Part shown: piece after piece, positions 24,101-33,029 of the stretch
Numbering within the stretch: the stretch's first letter is position 1
Layout: each line of letters starts with the position of its first letter
Source of the DNA: Pyrocephalus nanus
Lineage: Eukaryota > Chordata > Aves > Passeriformes > Tyrannidae
Direction of reading: 5' to 3'
Length of the DNA stretch: 64,000 nt
Assembly: GCA_038380795.1 (NCBI GenBank)
Contig: CM076268.1
Coordinates: 20,129,001 to 20,193,000, forward strand
The notes under the pieces: model-generated
Seen by the model: the letters and a program-made list of their open reading frames with translations, nothing else
Told to the model about the DNA's origin: nothing
The model's database searches: none
Program-made: the position numbers and the translations under genes

Positions 24101-25270
24101 CATTCTAGTTATATTTTTGCCACTTAATTATATCAATGCTGCCCAATAATTGATGTCTAAATACACTAAATTTTCACCCAACTCTTAAAATATTTTTCCT
24201 GCAAGTTTCCATTTTTGCTTATTTTAATTCTGTGTCTATCCCACAAAAGTGGTTTGCACCTACATAAAGCCCTTTCTTTCTCTAACTTCCTTCATGCTAA
24301 CTCCAAATAGTGAAATACTTAAAACAACAGTACCAAAAATTCAATATTTTTTGAAGTGAGAAGAAGTGAGAAATCTGAACTTGGGGGGAAGGAATACTGG
24401 TAAAATGATTTTCTTGAAATGAAACTACACTTAAACAAACATAGGTAAGTTTTGTAATTCACACAGGTATGATCAGAAAGTACGGACAGAACTTACAGAG
24501 AAAAATCGAGCACCACTGACAACAGGGTGACACACTGATGGCAGACAGAAAGCCAGCTAATGAGTTACAAGCCAGCTGAGCCATGGGAACTGACCACATG
24601 CACATTATTAGCTTTTCACAGATACAAAGGAGAATGTGCAAATTTGAAAGTCTGGGCAGCAGCAAAACTGTGGCAAGTGAAGAGTACCGGGACACCACTG
24701 GATAAGGTCTGGGACTGGGCAAAAAAACATCCTCACTCTAGAGCAGAAATACGAGTCCACAAAACTAAATAAATCCTACTGTTTCTGTATGTTACAACAT
24801 TGTAATCCAAGCTGGTATTGTCCCCTCCCTGGGCCTTTTGCTCGGATGGCATTAAAAAGCAGCTGGTGCCCACCCCAGTCCTGCAGCAGGCCATAAGCAC
24901 ACACAGCAGTCAGGGCAGACTAAAAGCTTTGGCTCCATCTCCAGACATTCAGTAGCAACACGAAAGATCAGCCAGTACGATATTAAGAAACTGCAGATGC
25001 CTATTTCCCCAGTGTTAATGACAATTTTCCTATTCCCTCGATCTCCACACTGAGAGAACGTATCCTGGCCAAAGACACGGCTCACAGAGATACATTTGGC
25101 TGGCATTTTGGTAAATCCCAGGAAGTCATATAACATACCTATTAGTGCATATGAGAGGAATTTATTCACAGAGGTGAGAGCCAATCCAGTTATGGGACCT
25201 GTAGTGTCTTCAGAACGGATGACTTCCAGAAAAGGCCGAAGAAAGACATTGGGTTCAATTTCAGATAGCT
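52..25270 (-). CDS. GBF1: GBF1 (Golgi-specific brefeldin A-resistance guanine nucleotide exchange factor 1), partial, 16 exons
   Basis: GBF1 loads GTP onto Arf1-class GTPases at the ER-Golgi intermediate compartment and cis-Golgi, driving COPI coat recruitment; it is a target of brefeldin A. Sixteen minus-strand exons were placed by matching translated segments to the vertebrate GBF1 protein as remembered, then fixing GT/AG borders. Exon lengths sum to 2261 nt: 2 nt finishing a split Glu codon plus 753 codons, with phase agreeing at every junction and no stop. Domain order is DCB, Ser-rich linker, HUS with N-Y-D-C-D box, variable linker, then Sec7 up to just past its catalytic glutamate. Human GBF1 is about 1860 residues, so this is roughly residues 54 to 806. 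The start codon (right side) and the rest of Sec7, HDS1-3 and C terminus (left side) are missing from the window. No sign of pseudogenisation. The related factors BIG1/BIG2 are excluded by the linker and DCB sequence. Confidence 0.97.
176..585 (-). other. GBF1 intron, 410 bp
   Basis: Phase 2, donor GTGAGT, acceptor CTTTTTGCAG. Nothing else recognised. Confidence 0.85.
586..788 (-). CDS. GBF1: GBF1 exon: N-terminal Sec7 domain
   Basis: 203 nt, 67 codons plus two bases: [39 protein letters not shown], then [17 protein letters not shown] and [11 protein letters not shown]. This covers the first helices of the Sec7 domain, which binds the Arf switch regions. The remaining GG joins G of the next exon as Gly, where I recall Ser in mammals (F-V-S-T). 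Donor GTGAGT after TGG, acceptor CCTTCAG. Confidence 0.97.
789..3790 (-). other. GBF1 intron, 3002 bp
   Basis: Phase 0, donor GTAAGA, acceptor TCTCCTTCAG. AT-rich. No CR1, tRNA or additional exon recognised; the short open frames at 959-1452, 2069-2269 and 3001-3304 overlap one another and have no coding support. Confidence 0.83.
3791..3879 (-). CDS. GBF1: GBF1 exon: linker into Sec7 domain
   Basis: 89 nt: CT completing Ala, then 29 codons [18 protein letters not shown] and [11 protein letters not shown]. It matches the mammalian sequence just before the Sec7 domain (RKP-RFSC-LP-P-EL--IKNKKK). Donor GTAAGA after AAGAAG. Confidence 0.96.
3880..4419 (-). other. GBF1 intron, 540 bp
   Basis: Phase 1, donor GTAATA, acceptor TCTTTCTAG. 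No repeat recognised. Confidence 0.85.
4420..4560 (-). CDS. GBF1: GBF1 exon: variable HUS-Sec7 linker, 141 nt symmetric
   Basis: 141 nt, phase 1 at both ends. It reads (N)[19 protein letters not shown], then [17 protein letters not shown] and [10 protein letters not shown] with one base left over. Similarity to mammalian GBF1 is weak, as expected for this disordered linker; the placement rests on phase, splice sites (TTCTACAG acceptor, GTAATA donor) and position between two certain exons. Multiples of three and matching phases mean it could be an optional exon. Confidence 0.88.
4561..5052 (-). other. GBF1 intron, 492 bp
   Basis: Phase 1, donor GTAAGA, acceptor ACTTCTACAG. The acceptor side (about 4570-4640) is A/C-rich on the plus strand, that is T/G-rich in the sense of the gene. 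No transposon recognised. Confidence 0.85.
5053..5239 (-). CDS. GBF1: GBF1 exon: HUS domain end and linker
   Basis: 187 nt, 62 codons plus one base: [20 protein letters not shown], then [16 protein letters not shown], and a diverged tail [17 protein letters not shown]... ending KETSN. The first 36 residues close the HUS domain and are near-identical to mammals; the rest is the variable linker towards Sec7. Donor GTAAGA follows AATA; the last A opens a codon completed in the next exon. Confidence 0.96.
5240..5582 (-). other. GBF1 intron, 343 bp
   Basis: Phase 0, weak donor GTGCTG, acceptor TATTTTCCAG. It holds an imperfect 14-bp tandem duplication (CACCCTAAGCTTTT, 5347-5360 and 5361-5374) and a GC-richer donor-proximal patch (about 5515-5582). 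Confidence 0.85.
5583..5777 (-). CDS. GBF1: GBF1 exon: HUS box
   Basis: 195 nt, 65 codons, phase 0 both ends: [52 protein letters not shown], then [13 protein letters not shown]. The HUS box N-Y-D-C-D is encoded at 5645-5631; this pentapeptide is the signature of large Arf exchange factors and is required for DCB-HUS interaction. The leading ATG is an internal Met, not a start: the frame joins the preceding exon in phase 0. The donor after AAG is GTGCTG, the weakest in the window, but the next exon's NAFPVSG follows LLSK in all GBF1 proteins I know. Confidence 0.96.
5778..6183 (-). other. GBF1 intron, 406 bp
   Basis: Phase 0, donor GTGAGT, acceptor TTTCTGCCAG. Nothing else recognised. Confidence 0.85.
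6184..6282 (-). CDS. GBF1: GBF1 exon: HUS domain, 99 nt symmetric
   Basis: Exactly 33 codons, phase 0 at both ends: [17 protein letters not shown], then [16 protein letters not shown]. It continues directly into MYIKKLMEI of the next exon, as in mammals (L-E here, M-E in human). Strong donor GTGAGT after GAG. Being symmetric, its skipping would leave the frame intact, but it encodes core HUS helices and skipping would probably damage the fold. Confidence 0.97.
6283..6956 (-). other. GBF1 intron, 674 bp
   Basis: Phase 0, donor GTGAGT, acceptor TCTCGTTCAG. No repeat or gene recognised. Confidence 0.85.
6957..7168 (-). CDS. GBF1: GBF1 exon: start of HUS domain
   Basis: 212 nt: GA completing Gly, then 70 codons [49 protein letters not shown] and on to EELCRHLFQ. 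This is the N-terminal part of the HUS (homology upstream of Sec7) domain, which packs with the DCB domain and influences membrane binding. Conservation with mammals is very high. Donor GTGAGT after CAA. The frame runs on into the intron for another 16 codons before a stop, which is intron read-through and not protein. Confidence 0.97.
7358..7526 (-). CDS. GBF1: GBF1 exon: linker, HDS/HUS approach
   Basis: 169 nt, 56 codons plus one base. It reads [20 protein letters not shown], then [31 protein letters not shown] and SSQKE. From IQSASVES on it is almost identical to mammals. The start was chosen because the preceding exon ends in phase 0: the AG before AAC is the only nearby acceptor that keeps the known frame, whereas the AG eight bases later would shift it. 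Donor GTAAGA after AAG; the final G opens the next Gly codon. Confidence 0.93.
7527..7998 (-). other. GBF1 intron, 472 bp
   Basis: Phase 0, donor GTATGT. Acceptor is ATCTCAATGAAG, with the pyrimidine tract displaced upstream (CATCTTTCTCACAC). No repeat seen. Confidence 0.8.
7999..8228 (-). CDS. GBF1: GBF1 exon: Ser-rich, acidic linker between DCB and HUS
   Basis: 230 nt: GA completing Gly, then 76 codons opening [17 protein letters not shown] and containing [19 protein letters not shown] and L-T-D-L-D. The middle ([17 protein letters not shown]) matches mammalian GBF1 well, while the final 25 or so residues (up to HSELQ) have drifted. Such Ser/Thr-rich linkers are usually disordered and phosphorylated; this is inference here. 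Donor GTATGT follows CAG. Confidence 0.95.
8229..10701 (-). other. GBF1 intron, 2473 bp, with a CR1 fragment
   Basis: Phase 1, donor GTAAGT, acceptor TTTCTCATCAG. Contains the CR1 tail at about 10034-10315, roughly 390 bp downstream of the donor. The rest is unassigned AT-rich DNA. Confidence 0.85.
10034..10315 (-). mobile_element. CR1 LINE 3' fragment, same strand as GBF1
   Basis: The plus strand begins CAGAATCACAGAATCC and continues with a diverged form of the standard CR1 tail (GGCTGGAAAAGACC, then CTGGGCAGTCCATTTC and GTGAAGAAATTGTTCC). This is the reverse complement of the CR1 3' end, so the element lies on the minus strand. It is heavily 5'-truncated, with no open frame. The right boundary is approximate because the sequence becomes too diverged to follow past about 10315. 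Confidence 0.88.
10702..10837 (-). CDS. GBF1: GBF1 exon: basic segment after DCB
   Basis: 136 nt, phase 0 in, one base out. It reads [20 protein letters not shown], continues [12 protein letters not shown] and ends in a less conserved [13 protein letters not shown]. The basic block ([13 protein letters not shown]) is a GBF1 hallmark; the last third marks the start of the fast-evolving linker and differs from mammals. Donor GTAAGT follows CAG and the acceptor is TTTTCAG. Confidence 0.96.
12515..12541. repeat. poly(T) tract, 27 bp
   Basis: An uninterrupted run of 27 T on the plus strand (poly(A) in the sense of GBF1). No flanking SINE or LINE body was recognised, so it is a simple repeat or a retrotransposition relic that cannot be assigned. 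Confidence 0.95.
13446..13459. repeat. poly(T) tract, 14 bp
   Basis: Uninterrupted run of 14 T in a GBF1 intron; no associated element recognised. Confidence 0.9.
17158..17212 (-). CDS. GBF1: GBF1 exon: end of DCB domain, 55-nt microexon-sized
   Basis: 55 nt: G completing Arg, then 18 codons [18 protein letters not shown]. Mammals have the same peptide with small changes (KNYVG for KSYMG). Donor GTAAGA follows AAGAAG. It is the shortest exon in the window, and it is needed to keep frame between the TR and LKMRAGG segments. Confidence 0.96.
17213..18866 (-). other. GBF1 intron, 1654 bp
   Basis: Phase 2, donor GTAAAC, acceptor ATATTTCAG. No repeat family recognised. The open frames 17799-18128 and 17951-18205 on the minus strand overlap each other and are unsupported. 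Confidence 0.85.
18867..18927 (-). CDS. GBF1: GBF1 exon: DCB domain, short exon
   Basis: Only 61 nt: AG finishing Glu, 19 codons [19 protein letters not shown], then AG of a split Arg codon. The match to mammalian GBF1 is nearly residue for residue. The first residues (E-LLRKSAE) follow directly from RLS in the preceding exon. Donor GTAAAC after AAG departs from consensus at positions +5 and +6. Confidence 0.96.
18928..19287 (-). other. GBF1 intron, 360 bp
   Basis: Phase 1, donor GTAGGT, acceptor TCTTCGCAG. No repeat or other feature seen. Confidence 0.85.
19288..19396 (-). CDS. GBF1: GBF1 exon: DCB domain core
   Basis: 109 nt, 36 codons plus one base. It reads [18 protein letters not shown], then [18 protein letters not shown]. 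This is essentially identical to the mammalian DCB domain and is the most conserved stretch of the N-terminal half; the same helix is recognisable across GBF/BIG family exchange factors. Donor GTAGGT follows GCG. The last G begins the Glu codon completed in the next exon. Confidence 0.97.
19397..20033 (-). other. GBF1 intron, 637 bp
   Basis: Phase 0, donor GTAAGT, acceptor TTCTTTGCAG. AT-rich sequence with no recognised repeat or gene. Confidence 0.85.
20034..20152 (-). CDS. GBF1: GBF1 exon: DCB domain
   Basis: 119 nt, phase 1 in and phase 0 out. It completes the Asp codon (G|AT) and reads [17 protein letters not shown] and on to [10 protein letters not shown], a very close match to mammalian GBF1, where the segment runs D-P-T-H-E-G. 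The donor is a strong GTAAGT after CAG. These helices belong to the DCB domain. The acceptor is the only AG giving the right phase. Confidence 0.97.
20153..25138 (-). other. GBF1 intron, 4986 bp
   Basis: Phase 1 intron, donor GTATGT, acceptor TTATTCAG. AT-rich. Minus-strand and plus-strand open frames here (for example 24459-24722 and 21757-21963) match nothing I recognise and have no splice or start context. I see no CR1 copy or RNA gene in it. Confidence 0.85.
25139..25270 (-). CDS. GBF1: GBF1 exon: DCB domain, first exon found
   Basis: 132 nt. It starts with AG completing a Glu codon from an unseen upstream exon, reads [18 protein letters not shown] and then a segment ending [11 protein letters not shown], and leaves one base (G) of the next Asp codon. 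The acceptor is tttttacag-like (TATTTTACAG) and the donor GTATGT. This is the early DCB (dimerisation and cyclophilin-binding) domain, which mediates dimerisation and contact with the HUS domain. Since it opens with a partial codon, it cannot be the first coding exon; about 54 residues including the initiator Met come before it in human GBF1. Confidence 0.96.
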
Positions 25271-27664
25271 CTGTAAAATAAAAAGAATTTTAAAGAGATA
25301 TTAAATTAGACTTCATTCATTAGGATTAATTTTCTCATTAAGAATCTACAGCAAGTTTCACCTCAGAGGAAAAAGGCCTGCTGTAGCTTACTTTTAGAAG
25401 GCTGGTGGGAAGGTCAAGGGCTGCTTTTAAATATATACACATACAAACAAACACATATATATGTACATATTTTAAAAGCAATGGCTTGTAAATTTCTGTT
25501 TCTTGTGATCTTCAAAACAGCCTTCTGGAGCCTTCTGAAATCTGATTGTAGGAACATTCTGTAAATGCTACAGAGGCCACTGCTGCCTAAATTTATACTT
25601 TAATTCATTGGGAGACATAGCTGCATTTTCCTATTACTCCTGGAATTGTGTGATCCTATGAACTATCTCTGCCCCACCTCCTGCCATTTCTGTAACATCC
25701 AACTACAGATACAGCATCATGCTAATTACATGCAAAGTACAAATGAACAACAACCAGGTTGGTTGAAACCCTTGCAGCCCTTTGCCTGAATACAACTGGC
25801 ATTTCTGCAATACCAAATATTTGCTTGGCAAAGACAGGAAAACTCCACAAGATAAACTAATTTAAAAACTCTTCTGTCTTATTCTCAGAATACCTGGATA
25901 AGCTTCTCAACTAAAGAAGTAAAAGGGGCACTCTTCTCTACTTGCTGCTTTGGACAAGATGGATACCCTCTAAAGCTGCAGTACAAAAAGGCAAAGGCAC
26001 CGAGCTGTTGAGCTGGAGAAAAAAACAACTAACAAGCTTCCTAAACTTTCCAAGACGATCAAGGGACACTTTGGGAATGAAAAAGAAATACAAAAGAGAA
26101 AAACCATAACTAGGAAAATTGGCCAAAAAACAAATCAAAAAACCAAACTAAGCCAAAAAACAAACTCAACCAAATAAAACACAAGGAATTAAGACAAGAA
26201 GAGCCCTGTGGGGGATTTAGGAGAAAAAGCATTAAAAAGCAGGTGAAAGGAACCACAACAAAGCCAGTATACAAGCATAGAAGAATGTATTAAAAGTAAC
26301 CTGAATAATTCTGAGACCAGAAATATGGAAGTACAACACTTGGCTCAACTTACTGCAACCTACTTTTTATTTCTAGTAAAAATTAACAAGTCTAATATGT
26401 AATAGTGTGACAGGATCACTTGCATTTATACCATCGATAATCAAGTATTGCACTTATGTGTCATAGGAGCTTCTTTGAGGCAGGGGAGGAAAAAAGACCA
26501 TAATTCCTGAATCCTTAGACAAGCTGCTGCTTTTCTATTTACCAATATAATTCAATTATTTTACTGAGGAAAAGAAAAAAACCCTTATTCTAAGATAAGA
26601 GAAATTCCATTTTATCATAGTTCCTATTGAAAAGGCTCAAGTATCAAAGTAAAGAGACTATCAGAAACTATGTTAAAATAAGTGTGGCAAATTATGGTAA
26701 GGAAGCAAAGGAGGAAGAACAATGCTGGGGGTTTTGTTTTGAATAGTTAAGAGCACAGAGAAGAACATCAAAGGGCTGTTAACTAAAGCAAAACTGCAAT
26801 TAAAAAAAAGGGATGCAATCTCTTACCTTTCAGCCACCAGTTCATATAAGGCCAACACCACTAACTTATTAAAAGATTAAAAGGAACGTGATGATTCAGT
26901 CTTTTTGGCTTAAGAACAACTCCCCCAATTTGTCAGATAATATCCTGGTGTGACATTACAATTGTGTCACCTCTCAATAGCTCATGGACATGCAGAGGAT
27001 CGTAAGACATGCTTTCATCAATGTTTATTTAAGTGCGCTTTATAGAACACTTGTCTGGTTACAAGCCCTTCAACAACATTAAATATAGTAAGACTACTAT
27101 AGATGAAAACTCCAATTCTTCTTCCCCAAAACTGATCCTTTCTATAGTACAGACCAATTCCTCCAGCCTCCTTCAAACCAGTGAGTCCATGGATGAAAAA
27201 GCTGCACTTTGATTAGTAAGAAAAATGGGACTTCAGCAGATGTACATCAGTGCATGTGTTGAATGAGACACTGAAGACAAACTTGCTAGCAGAGGACGTA
27301 TTAGGGGACCACACTATCCATTAATACATTTTTGGAGACAACAAATAGATATTTTCTTTACAAGAGTAGGGGGAGTTTTAGGTTTTTACTTTCAGTAAAG
27401 TTGTGAATCTTGATGTGGTTAAAGATTAGATTCCCCTGCAGTCTAACTGAAATTCCCAGCTTACATGAAGATCGCAAAATGGCTTGTCATAATTAGGATT
27501 TAACTTAAGCACGTACCATTGATTACATAGCAACTCTGGCCAGCTTCCCTGATATTCAGAGATTCCAGCTTTTATGGTAACACAGCATTTTACATTAAGC
27601 TCACTGAAATGGACTGTGTATGCTGTAAAACTATTTAGAGCAGATAGTTGGTGCTGTGTTATTG

Positions 27665-27679
27665 AAAAAAAAAAAAAAA
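27665..27679. repeat. poly(A) tract, 15 bp
   Basis: Run of 15 A, followed by an A/C-rich stretch (to about 27695). No element body recognised. Confidence 0.9.
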
Positions 27680-28324
27680 CAAACAAAAAAACAGACAAGA
27701 GGAGAGCATTTTTAGTGCAGGACTTACCCACTAAAGGACTACTGTCCAAAAGATCTAGATTTCAGTGAAACACCAATGACACTGCTAATTGCTTGCATCT
27801 GAGGAGTACTCACTTGATTACTACAATGAGCTCTTCTTACCAGAGGCATTTGCAGGCATTGAGGACTTACAGGGGTCAGCAGATCCCTTTTCAAAGAAGA
27901 ACTTAATCTTGGTAGTGGTGCTTCCTTCAATGGGAAGTTTGGGAGCACAGAAAACCACTCATACTGTAGCTACTCTTGCTGTATCATGTCTTGAAACAGA
28001 TTACCTCTCATTGGCTGAAGAAGGTTCAGCTCTGAAAGTGGCACTAAAGCTATCTGGAAGTTTTTAACCAAATAACAATTTTGTGAAGAAGCCAGTAAAT
28101 CAAAGATAAATCCTTTTCTTTTAACTCAGTCCTCTAGAGCTCAGTGATGTTAGTTCAGTAGCTCTTTGCCCAAAAGGTTTTCTTAGCCCTGTACACGGAA
28201 CATGGCAGTGCCCAGAATCAGCCTGCCAGCTCTTCTGGATCATTAACTACAACTGCAAGGTGCACTCTATGCTAGCTTTCCTACCACAGCTCAAGTTTAA
28301 TTTAGAGCAGAGAACTGATTAGCA

Positions 28325-28363
28325 CTCTTTTCACAACACTTTGGTAAAGGGTTGTGAAAAGAG
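28325..28363. repeat. short near-perfect inverted repeat (hairpin)
   Basis: CTCTTTTCACAAC at 28325-28337 pairs perfectly with GTTGTGAAAAGAG at 28351-28363. Inside, CTTT (28339-28342) pairs with AAAG (28346-28349) around a GGT loop after one mismatch, giving 17 pairs in 39 nt. It is too short for a typical microRNA precursor. Function unknown. Confidence 0.85.
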
Positions 28364-31300
28364 ACCATACTCTTCAAAGGAAATTGTTCTGCCCAGCAGT
28401 TAAACTTCATGAAAGAGATATTACAGAAAGTCTTGCCATCACCTAAATGTTTGAGCAATGCCATCTCTCCTGAAAATATCTAAAAACGCCAGCAAAAGCA
28501 GTAAAATCAATTATTACTTTAATAATTCCTTTGATTAAAAAAGGCTATATAAGATAAATATTAAATGTTTGGAGGGACATACTCAAACTTTTATAACAAC
28601 ATTCAAAAAACAAAAAGGCAGCTCTGAGTTTTCAGCTCTGGTTCTTGCTCTGCCAGATTCAGGTTCAGGCATTACAAGTGAGGAAACCACAACCAGTGAG
28701 AGAACTGAGAACTGTCGATAGAGAGGTTTCTCCAAGTATGTTTTCTTTTCTAGCAGGAGACATTTCTCAGCACTTGAACTAGAAAATATGGGATGGTTCT
28801 CTGCTTAGGTAACCACTTTCAACTCAGGGGAAAAAACCCAACCAAACAAAAAACCCACCTGAAAACCCACCAGCCCTGCAAGAATGATTTCAGCCAAGGT
28901 TATTACAAGAGGAAGGAGAACAAAATTTCACAAGGTACTGCTATACAAGCTGCCCTCCTTTGCCATCTACACAAATTAAAACATGATTTAGTCTTACATT
29001 AAGAACCTAATCTGCATTGGGGAGCAGCTAGAAAGCACTTCCCATTTTCACACAGGTCCCTTCAACAAAATTTCAGGGAAGCAAAGAGTCCACTACACCC
29101 CAAAATGCTCAGCTAGCCCAAAGCAGAGCATGGAGATTAAGAAGAAGGGAAAGAGTATCTTAAGTAGCATATCAGAAAGCCAGCTCTTCAGGCTGGCTAT
29201 TTTAATGAGGACAGAATTTCTTTGAGACCACAGAGCTTTCTCATTCGTCCTATGGATTATTTGCACTTAGACACACATGTCTATAAAGATATTTAAACAA
29301 CTAATTCGTGTTTGAGCACCTAACTCCCATTTCAGCAATCCCATCTAGCCGTTCTGGCACTTCAGCAAACAAGCTGCATCAGACCTCTGGCGTCCCCTTT
29401 CTCCTGAAGAACAGGAGCAGGTCCCCCTCGGAAGAGTTTTCTTATTGTTAGCACACTGTTGGCACATTCCTGATCTAAAACGCTCACATAAGCTGCTTTC
29501 TCTGGCAGTTCAACTCTTCACTCCTGAATGACTCTTATCGGGATCGGCTATGCGTTCCGAATCAGAGTAAATGAACGAGAAAAAATTGTTTATGACAAGT
29601 TATTTCAACATCATTTGTCCCGAGGACAGGCAACTGCAACCCAAACCACATGACCTGGACTCCTCTTATGCAGCAGCTGTTGGCCTTTGACGCCCAGCCT
29701 TCAGAAAGGCTGTCTCAGTTGTATCCCACGCACCTCTCCAATGCAGACGAGCTCAGACAAGAGCAATGCTTCAAGCATGTGCTATTACATTCCCTGCTTA
29801 CATATTGAACTGCAAAATGAACAGGCATTCTTTTTTCTTAAGGTGAGAAAAAAAGACAAAAATAACACTGTAACGGAGCAAAAATCCAGTTCTTCAGGAC
29901 TCCTACCTTGGGGCTCAACGACTTTATGTCAAGGAAAACTGAGGTACCAGAAAGTGCGTCCTGGCTCATCCTCACACCCACATTCTGCAATCACTGCCTT
30001 TCTGGCCTACATAATATGCACTTTACTCTGTTCACCTAACACCAAAACATTTTGTCTTTTCACCTGAGGGAGAGAAGCCCCTGCAGTCTGCCTCAGCAAG
30101 TCAGGGTGAATAAGTTACAAGTAAAAAGGACAAAATTGTACTTGCCTTTTAAAAACAAACTAAAAGTACTGAGTGGCCATACTCTTCAGATTTGCAGAAA
30201 CATTTAACTCCTGGAATAAGTACTGGCTTAATCTCAGTGAAGTCAAAATGCAGGATCACAGGGAAAGGAGAAATTCCTTTGAGTTAGTCCTGTGATTATC
30301 TGCTGGTTAATTTAGAGATTAACAAATCTAGTAAACAGAACATCATTAAATTGTCCCTCTAAAAATCTGCAGAGCTTGAATGTGCTTTACATAGAGTCAG
30401 CTAGGTAAGAGGCACAGGACAGTACATGCATACTGGTTCTAGGTGCCCAGCAAAACTACAGTTATAGCAGCTCTATGGCTGATGAACGAAGGAGGAGCAT
30501 GTTTTTTGCAACTTTGAAAAGAATTCTCCAGACTGACTGGAGCACATGCCACCCAGCACCTGCAATGGAAGACACACCCTGACTACCTCTGAGCTAGCAA
30601 GTTTAGTCTGACATTTAACCCCAGTGCAATAACAGGCAATCAGTGTTGGGTAACAAGTGTGAAAAAGCAAAGCTAGATGATCCTGAGCTTATGTTCCCCT
30701 CTACACAGCCCTGGTACAGTGTTTCAAGCAAAAAGAATCCTTTACCATCTCTCCCCTACAAGGGGTTTTTATTGTTGTTTTGGTCTTGTTTTTCTGGCAA
30801 GTTCTAGACCAGCCCTTGCAACACAGTGCAATGTGTAGCACATCTGTAGAGATCTTCTGATCTGAAAGAAGAGATGGCCATGCATATAGTCTGACACAGC
30901 AGCTAAGGTAATGAGAGCAAGCTCAAGTTCTACTTCCTGAAAATAACGATGGCCATGTCCACTAAACTTGATAAACAAGACATCACCAAAAAGTAGCCAC
31001 CAGACATTCCATCCAGGTTCCCCAAAATATCATTGCCTTATCCCAACCCATAGATGAAGAGAACAGGATTCTGCCAGCTAGGGGGAAGCCGAGGAGCCCA
31101 AAGCTTACGTCCTAGTTTCCAGAACACATAAATATTGTAGACTATTTGACAAGGATGCAGGGATTGCAAAACACAGCATACATACCAAGGGAATGTGTAG
31201 AAGCAAGCTTTGTGTATGTCTGAAATCAATACTTCACTATAATAAGCGATATCAAAAGCTTTTCATATGATAGAAGTAAACGTGAGCTGAAAATCGAGGC

Positions 31301-33012
31301 TATTCAAGCCAATGAAGGAGAAGTGTGAATTAACTCCAATCCTTTTCAGTATGTCTGTAAAATATACTCTTCAAAGCTAATGCCCTCTGAATTAAACTGG
31401 TCATTGAGGGGCCCAGGCCCACCATATCAAGAGGGAAACAGTGCCATTCACAGCCTCACATGAATGCAAGGCTAGAATTACAAATGCAGTTTGACAAGGG
31501 GAACCCAGAGCTGTCAAGCCTGTTCTGTTTGCCTAATTTCATTACAATAGCACAAATGCTTTCATTTGTCACACTCCAGCTTCATGTGTTTATCTCCCTT
31601 TCATTAAACATGACTTTAACAAATGATTGTTCCATAGTGCCAAGATCTCAAGCACCCCTCAGAACTGAGATTTTTATTTTGGGGAAGGATGACAGAATGC
31701 ATACTGAGCATTTGACTCTTCACATCCTCTGGTAAGGGCAGCATAAACTCAACCAAAATACTGTCTTCTAAAGGAATTATTTACATCTACCAGTGAAGCA
31801 GAAGCACTGACAATGCCACCAGTGTTAGCCATTAGTTATTAGGGGTTTCATCTGATGACATGCTTCAAATTCAAGTGTTCTGACTGACCATTAAAAACCC
31901 CTGGGCATTTTTTCATAAGCAGGTAACCTAGAGTATCTTCAGCCAAAACTACACTGTAAACTCCAGCTGTGTCTCCACTGTTACTTTAAGAGCTTTTCAT
32001 CCAGCTGTAATACTCTGTTCTAGAGTGAGATTATGAGAAGTAGAAGATACTCACTTCAACCCAAAGGAAAGCAAATGCCATCAACGGGAAGTGTAGAGCT
32101 ACACAAGGGGCAAGCTTTCATGGTTTCTATTCAGATGGGCTTGAAAGTACAGACACAACTACTTGCTTTGCCTTGAATTTTTAACGTCAGTCATGCAGAC
32201 TGCTGAGTGTTAGGATATGCAGTTATTTCAAAAGTTGGAGTTTTTTAATTCTGTCCTTAATGCTTAGCACTGAGGAGACAGCAGAGATGGGTATAATCAC
32301 AGCTTGACAAACTTTTTTCTGAGCTACGGTTTACATGTATTGGTCAGAGGTTATATTCAAGAGACTCTGCTTCAAAAAAGGAATAGGTCTTAAAGCAAAC
32401 TGAGGGGTAATTTAGCAAAACAAGGCTGAAGGTCATCAGGAGAAGACCTTGCTACAAATCCTACAGTATTTCCTCCCATCCTGTGACCTGACCACCTCTG
32501 AAAAGACATGACTAATTCAGATGAAAGGCAACAAATCATTTAACTGTACATAGTAAAAGCCCACTGTTTCCAAATTGGTCTGTCATGAGTGTTTTGTGCC
32601 AGTATGAAGAGTAGTAAGTGTAGTTTCAATGCTAATCCATCCTTGTCTCCGTGAAACCTTTCCTCCTACATCATAGAGGATGAGCACTAGAGCACTACTC
32701 ATTCTGCTAGCACATTCCACAGTAAGATTATATACGTAAGATAGAAATAAGCAAATTCAGAAGAACTTAAATAATTTTATTATATCCCTTACAGGGAGGC
32801 TGACCACTCTCAGGGGAAAAAGAAATGGGGGAATACACCTGACCTGAGCCTCTGATAGGTTCTGGAATATAGAACTACTTTTGTGGCTTTTAAAGATGGA
32901 CACAACTCTAAACTTCTTGTGCCAATTGTAATGGCACTTAATGCTACTCCAGAAAACTGAATTCCTTGAAGGCCTACAAAAACTGATTTGAGATCTTATT
33001 CCTTTCCAAGGG

Positions 33013-33029
33013 TTTTTTTTTTTTTTTTT
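33013..33029. repeat. poly(T) tract, 17 bp
   Basis: Uninterrupted T run in the long intron; no element body recognised on either side. Confidence 0.9.

Noticed and set aside
24459..24722. Minus-strand 87-codon hydrophobic, Cys-rich frame between two GBF1 exons
   Set aside because: The flanking exons join perfectly without it, it overlaps a plus-strand frame, and it has no recognised domain.
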